Assembly: GCF_001931685.1 (NCBI RefSeq)
Contig: NZ_MOOY01000010.1
Location: 62,001-126,000, forward strand
Origin: Pararhizobium arenae
GTDB lineage: Bacteria; Pseudomonadota; Alphaproteobacteria; Rhizobiales; Rhizobiaceae
Direction of reading: 5' to 3'
Length of the DNA stretch: 64,000 nucleotides
A program made the position numbers and the translations under genes. Each line of letters begins with the position of its first letter. The first letter of the stretch is position 1. Positions 22,848 to 31,496 of the stretch are shown here, in pieces. The notes below the pieces were generated by a model. The model saw only the letters and a program-made list of their open reading frames with translations, did not search any database and was not told the DNA's origin.

Positions 22848-23573
22848 TCAGATTGTCGATGCAATTTCGAAGCGCCTGCACATTTCCTGCCAGATCGTCG
22901 TTTCTTGGAAGACCCAAAGGCGCGATGGGGAGAGGCGCCGTTCGGGAATTTGGTGCAATAGCCGGAGCAATTCGATGGCATCCAGACGCTTTTGATCAAC
23001 ATAGGCCGACACAAGCAGATGTTCGAGCACGTTGCCGTCACAAGCCGACTTGGCGGAGGCGACGATGCGCTTCCAGGTTCGCTGCTTGAAGAACAGCTTT
23101 TCGGCAGCAACACCAAGCATTTCGGCATCTGCAGGATGGAGTTTGCCGATCTGCGTCAAGGCTTGCAAAGTTGCTCGGACATTAACCAACGGCAAGGTGA
23201 TGGGCCGACTTCCGAGTTCCGCTGGGCCATGAAGCAGCGCAACATCTGCGTCATCGACAAGTTCGCCCGACGCGTACCCTCGAAAAATCGTTCCGACGCC
23301 AATCATCCCATACGTTTCGCACTCGGCAGCGCGAAGCGCGCCCATGCTGGACGCTCCGAGCACGGTCACACCGAGCGAGAGGGCGTACAGAATTTCCTTG
23401 TGCCAGATCGGTGCCGTATACTCGAAGCCGCCGTCAATCAGGCCAATGGCCGTCGCGCCATCGCGCACGGCCCGCAAGATGTCTCCCTGGACGGCGGACG
23501 GTTTGACGACAACATCTGCGCTCACGAGGTCGAGGACGTCCGGCAGTGTGGGTCCAACAAAGACAATCTTCAT
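22848..23573 (-). CDS. TfuA domain protein
   Basis: A 241-residue TfuA-family protein. The core domain covers about residues 1-130: IVFVGPTLPD, RDGATAIGLIDGGFEYTAPIWHKEIL and GVTVLGASSMGALRAAEC are the family signature. TfuA proteins partner with YcaO enzymes; the name comes from the trifolitoxin cluster of Rhizobium leguminosarum, and in other systems the pair installs thioamides in peptide or protein backbones. The start overlaps the stop of the ycaO gene (ATGA), so expression is coupled. The C-terminal 110 residues are helical and less conserved. Confidence 0.88.
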   Translation of the reverse strand: MKIVFVGPTLPDVLDLVSADVVVKPSAVQGDILRAVRDGATAIGLIDGGFEYTAPIWHKEILYALSLGVTVLGASSMGALRAAECETYGMIGVGTIFRGYASGELVDDADVALLHGPAELGSRPITLPLVNVRATLQALTQIGKLHPADAEMLGVAAEKLFFKQRTWKRIVASAKSACDGNVLEHLLVSAYVDQKRLDAIELLRLLHQIPERRLSPSRLWVFQETTIWQEMCRRFEIASTI

Positions 23574-24739
23574 GAAAGCAAGGCCCTGGACAGGGCCCGC
23601 GGCCCAAAACGCCGCGCTCTGGCGTCGTCAGGATTCTCGAGAGCTGGGATAAAGATTTTGACGACGCTGAACGGCAGACCGGGAGAATGCAGAGGAACCG
23701 CGATCACGCGCGGCACCCTTGCCGCCTTCAGCCGATCGAGAGTTTGCTCAAGCAGTTCTCCGATACCAAGCGGGGGTGCGGGTTGGTATATGGCGCTCTC
23801 TATCGCCTTCGACTTGAACGCCAGTCCGGTTTCAGCCGGCAGCGGCTGTTCGAATGTCTGCCGGTACGCATCATCCCGCGCACCGCTGATGAAGGTCATG
23901 CGTGACTGGGCCGCTTCCGTCATCGCTCGCATCACGGCGCGTTGCGGGTCAGGATGTGTGCCGCAGCCGTATGTGACATCGACATACCGGAGAGATCGGT
24001 TTTTCTCTATGTCCTGAGGTGCAAGGAAACACGCAAATGTTGGAATGCCGATATCACTGGTTATGTCGAACAATCGGAAGGTCAGATCCGCTGATCCAAA
24101 TTGCTCCACCAAGCCAATCACAGCAGCGCTTTGAAAACTCTTCGGGTCAACGCATGCCTTATATCGGCGCTCCGCAGCCGTGACCTGCCAAAGAACAAAA
24201 GCGTCGCGCTCAATCCGCTCCAGTATGCCATGCAGGATCGCTTCCTGGGTGGTATTGCCCGAGGCCAGTCCGTCAGATGACATCCAGTACCGATGATCGG
24301 TTCGCGTGCGGTCAAGGACGGCTGCATCGCCTGGCACGTAGGCGCGCTGCCGACTGATGAGTTCCTGCCCGGAAAGCCAGCTTATTTCCTCATAGTTGTT
24401 TGGGACCGACTGGCCGAGTGCGAGGAGTTCAGGTACGGCATCGACAATAGCACCTTCCGCCATCAAGGTTTTCATATCAGCCAAACGCCCCGGCATTGCG
24501 GGCGCCCCTGCGGTTGCTCGCTCGAGCGCCTCCATGACAGCCGAGATACGTGCATCCGCATCCGTAAGCCCTTTACCCTGAGCCACCACAATGGATCGTG
24601 AGTTGGGAGTATAAGCACACCATACCGGAACCCCGATGTGATCGAGGCCGGTATGGCGCGCAACACGCGTGATACCAAATTGCTTGAGATAGGGAGAGAC
24701 GCGATTGAACGTCTCGTCAGGAGAGCACGCGCGGTCCAC
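23570..24739 (-). CDS. YcaO-domain cyclodehydratase/thioamide synthetase-like
   Basis: A 389-residue YcaO enzyme, a family that uses ATP to activate backbone amides for azoline or thioamide formation. ATP/Mg-binding motifs are intact: SAVMEALERA (about residues 66-75), ASGNTTQEAILHGILERIERD (about 158-178) and the C-terminal GLPFSVVKIFIP. Direct pairing with tfuA suggests the thioamide or TfuA-dependent class. No separate E1-like or RRE partner is seen. It starts at a GTG (24739), 14 bases after the 74-residue protein gene. The natural substrate is not known; the small upstream protein is a candidate. Confidence 0.88.
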   Translation of the reverse strand: MDRACSPDETFNRVSPYLKQFGITRVARHTGLDHIGVPVWCAYTPNSRSIVVAQGKGLTDADARISAVMEALERATAGAPAMPGRLADMKTLMAEGAIVDAVPELLALGQSVPNNYEEISWLSGQELISRQRAYVPGDAAVLDRTRTDHRYWMSSDGLASGNTTQEAILHGILERIERDAFVLWQVTAAERRYKACVDPKSFQSAAVIGLVEQFGSADLTFRLFDITSDIGIPTFACFLAPQDIEKNRSLRYVDVTYGCGTHPDPQRAVMRAMTEAAQSRMTFISGARDDAYRQTFEQPLPAETGLAFKSKAIESAIYQPAPPLGIGELLEQTLDRLKAARVPRVIAVPLHSPGLPFSVVKIFIPALENPDDARARRFGPRALSRALLS

Positions 24740-24753
24740 TGGCAGTGGTCAGC

Positions 24754-24978
24754 TTATGGATCGAGAAGGCCAGAAGATACTTTTGCTGCTGACGATACCG
24801 CGATTGCGAAATCGACGCCCTTGATAACGGTGGAGCCGCCAGTCCGAAGTTCATTGGCGGATCCAAGTGCGCCGTCGGCGGGTGCATCGATCTGAGATAC
24901 CGTGCCAGCCTCAAGATCGGCAAGCCACAAGCCTGGCTCACCGGGAATGCCCAATACAACTACCTTTGCCATGTTCAT
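24754..24978 (-). CDS. 74-aa protein, candidate substrate or partner of YcaO/TfuA
   Basis: A 74-residue protein with no Cys. It is rich in Gly, Ala, Ser, Val and Asp: a beta-like N-terminal stretch (KVVVLGIPGEPGLWLADLE, about residues 5-23), a middle with acidic and Gly residues, and an end of IAVSSAAKVSSGLLDP. The ATG at 24978 has GAGGGGGACA upstream; MAK two codons later (24972) is also possible. It sits 12 bases after the regulator gene and 14 before ycaO, so it belongs to the operon. Position and size fit a ribosomal peptide precursor, but no leader/core boundary is evident, and a small accessory protein is equally possible. Confidence 0.65.
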   Translation of the reverse strand: MNMAKVVVLGIPGEPGLWLADLEAGTVSQIDAPADGALGSANELRTGGSTVIKGVDFAIAVSSAAKVSSGLLDP

Positions 24979-24990
24979 TGTCCCCCTCTG

Positions 24991-26805
24991 TTAAAATCCA
25001 GCCTTCAACAGGCCCTCGCGGTACAACTCCCTGTGGGCCCGGTCTTTGAGAGGCACCACAGCAAGCCATTTCTCGACATCGAACTGAGGGTTCAGCTCCA
25101 ACGCCTTTTTTCGGTGAGAACGCGCCTTTCGACCGTTGCCCATCATCGCCCAGCTTGCGGCCAGAAGTCTGTGCACGGAGGAATGATCCGACATGCGGTC
25201 GGTGAAGGCGATCGCGTCCTGAAACTGCGCGCTCAGGAAACTCGCTCCCGCAGCAGCCCAGTAGTAGTCGTCCGGACAGAGCGGGTTGAGCTCGATGGCA
25301 CGTCTGATCTTGACCAGTCCTTCCTCGGGGCGCGAAGCATGGACAAGAGAATCCGCTTGACTGTAGATCGCATCCGCATAGTGGGGGCTCAATCCTACCG
25401 CATGCTCCAGCGCTTCCAGGCTTGCTTCGACATTTCCGAGATAAAGTTCCGTTACCCCCAGTTCGCGATACCCCGAGGCCAGGTCCGGATTGTGATCGAT
25501 CGCCTGCATGGCGGCCTGACGCGCCCGATCGAGGAGATTGATGTCTCCTCGCGCCGTCATCACCCATTCCATCCAGTATGTTCGCGCCATGCCGCTGGCG
25601 GCCGGTGCAAACGTCGAGTGGTCTATAAGCGTTTTGCGAAACGCTGAGCGTGCCCTTCGGACTTCCGGGAGACCGAGCCTGTTCAGGTGTCGAGAGCCTG
25701 CAAGATAACCCCTGTAGGCCTCCGGATGAGCCTTATAATCGACGAAGCTTTTTTCGTGGATCTTCAACTGCTCAGAAATCGCACCCGTAATCAATCGCGT
25801 TATCGCATTGCGTTCGCTGACAACACTATCGCCACCGATGACAAAACGCTCAGCCCAGATGACGCTGTCCGTCGGGGCAAATACCATCTGCGCAAAAAGG
25901 CTGTCGTCGCAAAAGCTGGTATCCACCCAATAGGAGATCGAATGGTTTGCAAGCAGGCTTGCCTTGTCGGGGTCATTCCTGATGCGCTCGGCCGTGTAGG
26001 GAGCGACCACCGAGACGTGACGCAGGGCACATAGCTCAATGGTGATATCTTCAATCAAGGCGCTGGCGATATCGGTATGCGTTCCCCGGGGGGGCATCAG
26101 TACAAGGCGTGGCAAATTCGCGAACGGCGATTGGATCGCATCGGGCTTAATCGCAGAGGCTCTTTGCGGGACTTCGGTGGGGTAGGCTGGCGCTGTAAGT
26201 CTTTGGCTGTTCTTCGGAAGAAGATTTCCGTGGAGGATTTCCTGGAGTTGTTCATCTTCCGGGAACGTTTCCGTCAACGTCAGGGCGGCGTGCTTGGCAA
26301 GGCGGCGATGGGAGGCATCCATCTGGGTCGGCCATGCTTCAAGAACGCTGTCGCGCAGTTGGAGAGCAAAAAAATGGCGTTGCCGTTTCAACCAGGCTGC
26401 CAATGATGACGGAATGTCGAAACCTTCAAGAAAAACACGACCGATGAAGGTTTCCAGATTAACGAAACGCTCAAGCGGGTTGTCGCCGTCCCTGTCGAAA
26501 TGATCGATATCGGAGGTCAAAGCCTTGGCGTTCAAATGCACATGTTCAGTGTCGAACGTAAGGGGATTTTCTTCTCCGGCCAACGCGACCTGGCGGATGC
26601 GCTCGATCGTCTTTCGCAAACTGGTTTGAGCTGCGTGGGTATCTATGTTGCCGCCTAGCAGCCTGGCTGCCTCAGTCCGACGAAGTTCGCTTTTGCGCTC
26701 TACGATAAGATAGGCGAGGAGAACTAGGCCCTTGTGCGGATAGGTCAGGAGGTACCCGTCCTCCGCCGATAAATGAAGCGTCCCAAAAACCGAAAGGTGC
26801 AACAT
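24991..26805 (-). CDS. SARP/BTAD-like regulator with TPR repeats
   Basis: A 604-residue soluble protein. The N-terminus (about residues 1-95) resembles the winged-helix region of SARP-type regulators (LVLLAYLIVE...ARLLGG...TSLRKTIERIRQ). A bacterial transcriptional-activator-like helical region follows (about 95-190). The middle has a TolB/cyclase-associated-like segment (about 225-330) and the C-terminus TPR repeats (about 440-570, SGYRELGVTELYLGNVEASLEALEHAV and later units). The DNA-binding part is inferred, not certain. It is nine bases after the XRE gene and 12 before the 74-residue gene. It probably controls or couples this operon, as SARP proteins do in peptide clusters. Confidence 0.7.
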   Translation of the reverse strand: MLHLSVFGTLHLSAEDGYLLTYPHKGLVLLAYLIVERKSELRRTEAARLLGGNIDTHAAQTSLRKTIERIRQVALAGEENPLTFDTEHVHLNAKALTSDIDHFDRDGDNPLERFVNLETFIGRVFLEGFDIPSSLAAWLKRQRHFFALQLRDSVLEAWPTQMDASHRRLAKHAALTLTETFPEDEQLQEILHGNLLPKNSQRLTAPAYPTEVPQRASAIKPDAIQSPFANLPRLVLMPPRGTHTDIASALIEDITIELCALRHVSVVAPYTAERIRNDPDKASLLANHSISYWVDTSFCDDSLFAQMVFAPTDSVIWAERFVIGGDSVVSERNAITRLITGAISEQLKIHEKSFVDYKAHPEAYRGYLAGSRHLNRLGLPEVRRARSAFRKTLIDHSTFAPAASGMARTYWMEWVMTARGDINLLDRARQAAMQAIDHNPDLASGYRELGVTELYLGNVEASLEALEHAVGLSPHYADAIYSQADSLVHASRPEEGLVKIRRAIELNPLCPDDYYWAAAGASFLSAQFQDAIAFTDRMSDHSSVHRLLAASWAMMGNGRKARSHRKKALELNPQFDVEKWLAVVPLKDRAHRELYREGLLKAGF

Positions 26806-26814
26806 TCCCGTGGT

Positions 26815-27231
26815 TCAGTCCGCTGGATCAGCCGCTTGCGATGATTTCGCCACCGTCTCAATCATCTTGACGATGCTGCGCCGTACACGCTCGTTCTTGA
26901 TCGCGACAAAAGCTTTGTTTAGTTCCAGTCCGTCCTTCGTATTCACAAAGCCAAATACAGGATCTGCATCCGATAGGGGATCGAAGTCATTGCCCTTGAA
27001 ACTGGGATCGCCTTCGAAAAAGAAGGGGATTTGCACACCCAAAACCTCGGCAATCCGCGACAGCCGGCTGGATCCGACGCGGTTCGTACCTTTCTCATAT
27101 TTCTGGACTTGCTGAAACGTAATGCCCAGTTGGTCTGCGAGTTGCACTTGCGTCATCCCGCGAAGCTTGCGCTGCGTGCGAATTCTTACACCGACGTGCA
27201 CATCAATTGGATTTGGCTCGCGCTTTTGCAT
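26815..27231 (-). CDS. XRE-family transcriptional regulator
   Basis: A 138-residue DNA-binding protein. The N-terminal HTH_3 domain (about residues 12-68) has VRIRTQRKLRGMTQVQLADQLGITFQQVQKYEKGTNRV as helix-turn-helix, in short conserved pieces, as in the rhizobial QxxQKYE subgroup. The C-terminal half carries a FEGDP-type linker and a helical end that may sense or dimerise. The ATG at 27231 follows GAGGGGGGCAAC. It is the first gene of the operon with the SARP-like regulator, the 74-residue protein, ycaO and tfuA, and probably autoregulates it. Confidence 0.85.
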   Translation of the reverse strand: MQKREPNPIDVHVGVRIRTQRKLRGMTQVQLADQLGITFQQVQKYEKGTNRVGSSRLSRIAEVLGVQIPFFFEGDPSFKGNDFDPLSDADPVFGFVNTKDGLELNKAFVAIKNERVRRSIVKMIETVAKSSQAADPAD

Positions 27232-27434
27232 TCCAGTTGCCCCCCTCTTATGCCTGTGAAGAATGATCGAAGTGGAGGCGATTTACAACCTGAGCTCGAA
27301 TTATTTTTGTTTCAAAAGATCTCGATCACGATTAAGGTCCTCTTCTAATGGGCGATAATCAGATGGAACAGGCGCTGACCTCGGCTGAAGCGAAGAGGAG
27401 AGTTCATCCAGAGAACAAACTCGACCGCTGACTG

Positions 27435-28955
27435 TTAGTTCGGTTCTGTCGCAGGCGCGATCTCAGCTTGTGCCGGTTGCGGTGAAGGCTGTGTCATTTC
27501 GCTTGCGTTGGATGGAATAGGGGGAGTTTCCACCGCATTTTCCCCATCCTCGTTGACGGCCCCTTGGGTTTGCGCATCGCCACCCTGCATCTGATCCGTA
27601 CCGAGCGGCTGAAGGCTGACCGTTCCGTCAGCGGCCGCGATCCGCCAAACAGTATTGCCCGCGTCATCCGCTACGAGAAGTGCGCCCGTCCCATCAATGC
27701 CGACCCCCACTGGTCGGCCTCTTGCCTTGTCTCCCTGGATGAAACCAGTAACGACATCCTGCGTCTTACCGGACGGACGGCCGTTTTCGAAAGGAATAAA
27801 CGTCACCCTATAGCCGTTGAAGGCGTGACGGTTCCAACTGCCGTGTTCTCCAATGAAGGCTCCGTTTGAATAGGGGGCCGGCAGGGCCGAATTCAGGGAG
27901 AATGCCAGACCGAGCGCGGCAACATGGCTGGAGAGTGCATAGTCCGGCTTGATTGCCTTTTCCACCATATCGGGCCGAGGAGGATGGACGCGCGCGTCAA
28001 CATGGTTACCATAGTAGCTCCACGGCCAGCCATAGAAGCCGCCGTCCTTGACCGATGTCGCATAATCGGGAACGAGGTTGGGGCCAAGTTCATCGCGTTC
28101 GTTGATGACCGCCCAAAGCGCCCCGCTCTCCGGATTGAAGGCAAGGCCGTTCGGATTGCGCAGGCCAGACGCGAAGACGCGGGCGGCCCCGGTTCGGCGA
28201 TCCACCTGCCAGATCGCCGCGCGGCCCTTTTCAGCCTCCAGTCCGTTTTCGACGATATTGGAATTCGAGCCGACAGAAGCATAAAGAAAGCGGCCATCAG
28301 GGCTGAGCGCGAGGTCCTTCGTCCAGTGGTGGTTGATCGGCCCGCCCGGCAGGGGCGTCAGAACTTTTGGCGCCGCGGTGATAGCGGTTTGCCCAAGCGT
28401 GTAGGAATAAGCAAGGATCGCGTCGCTGGCCGCAACATAGAGTGTATCGTCGATCCAGGCGAGGCCAAAGGGCGAGTTGAGACCCTTCAGGAGGTCATGG
28501 CGCTCATCGACGACGCCATCTCGATTAGCGTCACGCAGCAGCGTAACGATATTGCTTTCCTTTTGGGGACCACCACCATGGGCCATTGCCATGATCCAGC
28601 CGCGAATAATATCCTTCGGCCTCGACTTCGGCTCGCCCTCCGGGGGGCGCGATTGAACAACGAGCACATCGCCATTGGGCAAGGTATGAACCGTGCGTGG
28701 GTTGGCGAGATCTTTTGCGTAAGCGGTTATCTTCAACCCCTTCGGTACGGCCGGCGTCTCGTTTTCCTTCCAGCCAACCACCTCGGCAATCTTCGTGTCC
28801 GGAAGCAGTTCTGTCGACGGCTCTGGGAGGACGGGATCGGGGCCTATTTGTTGATCCGTGTCGAAATCCTCCGGAGCCTGATTGCAGCCGGCGATTGCCA
28901 GTGTCGAGGTCGCGGCAAGCACGAAAACCGACGAGCGAATGTAGAGGGAGATCAT
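27435..28955 (-). CDS. PQQ-dependent sugar dehydrogenase-like lipoprotein
   Basis: A 506-residue protein. A lipoprotein signal peptide (about residues 1-22, LAIAGC lipobox) is followed by a six-bladed beta-propeller of the soluble sugar/sorbosone dehydrogenase family (about 70-455). GSDH-type motifs are present: LSPDGRFLYASVGS, ASGLRNPNGLAF, DGGFYGWPWSYYG and AFIGEHGSWNRH. A Gln/Pro/Thr-rich tail of about 50 residues is unusual. PQQ use is inferred from the family. The ATG at 28955 overlaps the end of the DUF2231 gene (ATGA) and has GGAG upstream. It is the last gene of the oxidase operon and may supply electrons to it. Confidence 0.82.
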   Translation of the reverse strand: MISLYIRSSVFVLAATSTLAIAGCNQAPEDFDTDQQIGPDPVLPEPSTELLPDTKIAEVVGWKENETPAVPKGLKITAYAKDLANPRTVHTLPNGDVLVVQSRPPEGEPKSRPKDIIRGWIMAMAHGGGPQKESNIVTLLRDANRDGVVDERHDLLKGLNSPFGLAWIDDTLYVAASDAILAYSYTLGQTAITAAPKVLTPLPGGPINHHWTKDLALSPDGRFLYASVGSNSNIVENGLEAEKGRAAIWQVDRRTGAARVFASGLRNPNGLAFNPESGALWAVINERDELGPNLVPDYATSVKDGGFYGWPWSYYGNHVDARVHPPRPDMVEKAIKPDYALSSHVAALGLAFSLNSALPAPYSNGAFIGEHGSWNRHAFNGYRVTFIPFENGRPSGKTQDVVTGFIQGDKARGRPVGVGIDGTGALLVADDAGNTVWRIAAADGTVSLQPLGTDQMQGGDAQTQGAVNEDGENAVETPPIPSNASEMTQPSPQPAQAEIAPATEPN

Positions 28956-29383
28956 GACATTCTCCAATTCAAGGCGCGCTCGGAACGGGCCGCAAAGACA
29001 AGCGTCAGAAGGATGACGAGAAAGGTGCCAGCCGAGAGCGCCAGGCCGTTTGGCACAACCGCCGTCCAGCCGTCGCCGGCGTGAACCAGGCTATTGAGAA
29101 CAGCGAGCGCAAGAACGATCAAAAAGCCGGTGATTTCGGCGAACCCTGGTCGGGAGATACGAGTAGAGGGACGCAGAAGATCGATAATACCTGCTAAGAC
29201 CGCGAGTGAACCGCCGACGAGTCCAGCGAAAAGGAGCCAGGCGGAAAAGTTCTGCCACATAAGGTTGGCTGTCTGCCAAAACAAGATGTCGGTGGCGAGC
29301 GTCAACGTAAAACAGACGAAGGGGATGGGCACGAACAATCTCTGGAGAGGATAGCCAATGGAATGCGTCTGCGAGCTTTGCAT
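28952..29383 (-). CDS. DUF2231 membrane protein
   Basis: A 143-residue membrane protein with four predicted transmembrane helices (about residues 17-34, 43-65, 76-96, 111-132), as in the DUF2231 family. DUF2231 proteins often accompany sugar dehydrogenases and oxidases and may bind or anchor redox partners. The ATG at 29383 has GAGGATAT upstream; the open frame to 29446 is rejected. Its stop overlaps the start of the dehydrogenase gene, so the two are coupled. Confidence 0.75.
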   Translation of the reverse strand: MQSSQTHSIGYPLQRLFVPIPFVCFTLTLATDILFWQTANLMWQNFSAWLLFAGLVGGSLAVLAGIIDLLRPSTRISRPGFAEITGFLIVLALAVLNSLVHAGDGWTAVVPNGLALSAGTFLVILLTLVFAARSERALNWRMS

Positions 29384-29455
29384 GGGATATCCTCTGCGCA
29401 ATCGGAGCCAGTATAGCCTTACGGCTGAGCCAACAATTTGTTCCAAGCGGATGTG

Positions 29456-30496
29456 TTAATTCCGTGAGAGCGTGCTGTAATAGGCTGCGAGCGCCTTTAT
29501 GTCCTCGATGCTCAGGCCTGTCGCCGCCTTCGTCATGATCTCCGCGAAGGGACCGCCGCCGCGCGTTCCGGCTTTAAACAGGCGAAGCTGGTTTTGGAGA
29601 TAAGGTGCAGATTGTCCGGCAAGCTGGGGATAAGCGGGGTTGGCGCCTGTCCGATCATGACAGGCCGTGCATGCGGGTATACCGCGTTCCCTGTCACCCA
29701 ACTGCGCGAGCGTTTTTCCGCGCTCGACTGATGTGCCATCGATTTGGTCCGTCAAAGGTTGGTTCGCATAAAGCATCGCCAGTTTCTGTCGATCCTCTTG
29801 CGCCACCTGCGAGAGTGCGGCCCGCATGACCCCGCTCGGGCGCCTTCCGGAAACAAATGCTTCGAGACTATCGCGAAGGTAGGCTTCTGATTGGCCGGAA
29901 AGGCGAGGGATCAAGCTGTCCCGGTCAAGCCTTTCGGAAGAATGGCAGCCCTCGCAGGTTTGCAAAACACGGGCGAAATCTCTTGACTGGGTAGCTGAAA
30001 AGCCGGCAAGGCGGCGGTAGGTGTCGCTGTCGATCTGTGGGTACGCGCGCAGGAAGGCTACCATCGCCCAGACCTCATCGTCCCGGTTCGGCGCGGGCCA
30101 TGCAGGCATGCCGGTATAGCGCACCCCATGCCTAACGATCTCGAAAAGCTCCGCGTCGCTCCAGCTTCCGGAAACCTCGTTCATGTCGGGTGGTGGTGGC
30201 AGCATGTTTTGCGCGGCGACCGGGGGCGGCAAGGCGGGAGAGCCGTGACAGCCGGCGCAGCCAATTTCGTAATGACCGGCGGCCAGTGGTAGCATTGCGG
30301 GCGTGAATGCGGGAGGCTCCTTCCCAAGCGAGGCGGTGCGTACGGATGATCGCATGACCCAATGCAGGAACCAGTCCGTGACCCGCCAGTGGCCGGTGCT
30401 GGCTCGGACATCCAGAAGGCCGGCCCATGCAAAAAGCACGCCCGCGGCAGCCAGGGCCAGAAGAGCTGCGGAGATCCGTTTCCAATCCAACGTCAT
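29456..30496 (-). CDS. membrane-bound tri-haem cytochrome c
   Basis: A 346-residue periplasmic cytochrome with an N-terminal membrane anchor (about residues 8-26). Three CxxCH haem motifs are present: CAGCH (about 81-85), CEGCH (about 182-186) and CTACH (about 282-286), each in a cytochrome c fold with a downstream Met. The layout resembles the cytochrome c subunits of alcohol/aldehyde and sugar dehydrogenases. The ATG at 30496 overlaps the end of ctaG (ATGA). It probably carries electrons between the dehydrogenase at the operon end and the caa3 oxidase. Confidence 0.85.
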   Translation of the reverse strand: MTLDWKRISAALLALAAAGVLFAWAGLLDVRASTGHWRVTDWFLHWVMRSSVRTASLGKEPPAFTPAMLPLAAGHYEIGCAGCHGSPALPPPVAAQNMLPPPPDMNEVSGSWSDAELFEIVRHGVRYTGMPAWPAPNRDDEVWAMVAFLRAYPQIDSDTYRRLAGFSATQSRDFARVLQTCEGCHSSERLDRDSLIPRLSGQSEAYLRDSLEAFVSGRRPSGVMRAALSQVAQEDRQKLAMLYANQPLTDQIDGTSVERGKTLAQLGDRERGIPACTACHDRTGANPAYPQLAGQSAPYLQNQLRLFKAGTRGGGPFAEIMTKAATGLSIEDIKALAAYYSTLSRN

Positions 30497-31119
30497 CGAC
30501 AGCGCTCCGATGGTGCAGGCTTCAGAATGTCCGCCAGCAGAACGACGGCGCCAAGCAAGTAGGCAGCGGCCCCGACCATCAACATCACTATGCCGCCAAG
30601 CTGCTGGTCGGCTTCCCAACTGAGCGTGATGCCCAGACAGGTCACATCACCTGCACCGTAGAGCGGGCGGGGAGCGAGCGTCAGCAGGACGCCAAGCAAT
30701 GTCATATGGATCGAGGTGAACAGCAGGCCGATGATGCCCGCGAGCCGGCCAGATCCTTCTGCCTGCGGGCGAAAGCACGCGGACCAGAGAAGCACGCCGG
30801 CAAGGAGGAAGCTTGCCTGCTCGGCGAGCATCGCATCGGTGCGCGTTTCCGCTAGCGTTCTCATGACCGGTACATGCCAGACCCAGACTATGAGCAATTC
30901 GATAATCGAAGCCAAGATCGGCCCGGATTTGCCGAGACGGCAGGAGGGGTCACGGCGGCGGCCGCTGATTGCCACCGCAAGTAAGGGTGCCCCGATGGCG
31001 ACCGTCGTCATATGCACGAGCATATGGGCAACCAGCGAGCCGCTGGTCCAACTCAGGGCTAAGAGCACGAGGGCAAGCAGGAGCGCGGCAAAGCCGACAA
31101 TGAGGGGCGCGGTTTTCAT
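30493..31119 (-). CDS. ctaG: CtaG-type cytochrome c oxidase assembly protein
   Basis: A 208-residue integral membrane protein of the caa3-type CtaG family (CtaG_Caa3), with about six transmembrane helices and family features such as HMLVHMTTVAIGAPLLA and WHVPVMRTLAE. It helps assemble the copper centres of caa3 oxidases and is distinct from the Cox11-type CtaG. The ATG at 31119 overlaps the previous gene (ATGA), and its stop overlaps the cytochrome c gene. The position within the cox cluster supports the call. Confidence 0.85.
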   Translation of the reverse strand: MKTAPLIVGFAALLLALVLLALSWTSGSLVAHMLVHMTTVAIGAPLLAVAISGRRRDPSCRLGKSGPILASIIELLIVWVWHVPVMRTLAETRTDAMLAEQASFLLAGVLLWSACFRPQAEGSGRLAGIIGLLFTSIHMTLLGVLLTLAPRPLYGAGDVTCLGITLSWEADQQLGGIVMLMVGAAAYLLGAVVLLADILKPAPSERCR

Positions 31120-31496
31120 CGGGCACAGACCTCAATGAACAGAAGCGGGACAGAAACGAAGATGACCGCAACAAAACTGAGGCCCGAGAGCAAGAGCGTC
31201 GCAAAACCTTGAAACAACAATCGGTCTTGTCGGGTGGGCGCATCGTGGGGCGGATCGCCACTGCCGAAGCCCCATTGGCGCCATGAAAGCCAAGCTGCAA
31301 CCAGGATCGCGGCAAGCGCCACCGCGGTCATGGCAAAAAGGCTCAGGCGCAGCGTTCCAAACGAAAAGGACACCTGCGATGCCTTGGCGCAGTAGACTGC
31401 CGCCGCAATATAACAGGCGAGGAAATGGAGCGCCCAGACAACTGGTCCAGTGAACAAGGTCCAGAGCGTTTCCACTTCCTTCGGAATGAGCCGCAT
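31116..31496 (-). CDS. cox-cluster small membrane protein
   Basis: A 126-residue membrane protein with three to four predicted transmembrane helices: about residues 12-35 with the conserved-looking WTLFTGPVVWALHFLACYI, 54-72 and 100-121. Proteins of this size and pattern are found in the alphaproteobacterial caa3 operon between the oxidase and ctaG. No biochemical role is known; a subunit IV-like or assembly role is plausible. Its ATG overlaps the oxidase stop (TGATG), and its stop overlaps ctaG. Confidence 0.75.
   Translation of the reverse strand: MRLIPKEVETLWTLFTGPVVWALHFLACYIAAAVYCAKASQVSFSFGTLRLSLFAMTAVALAAILVAAWLSWRQWGFGSGDPPHDAPTRQDRLLFQGFATLLLSGLSFVAVIFVSVPLLFIEVCAR

Noticed and set aside
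22848-24739. Trifolitoxin biosynthesis cluster
   Set aside because: Only YcaO and TfuA resemble it; no tfxA-like precursor or other tfx genes are present.
27924-29084. 386-residue frame opposite the sugar dehydrogenase gene
   Set aside because: Antisense shadow with no domain and no ribosome site.
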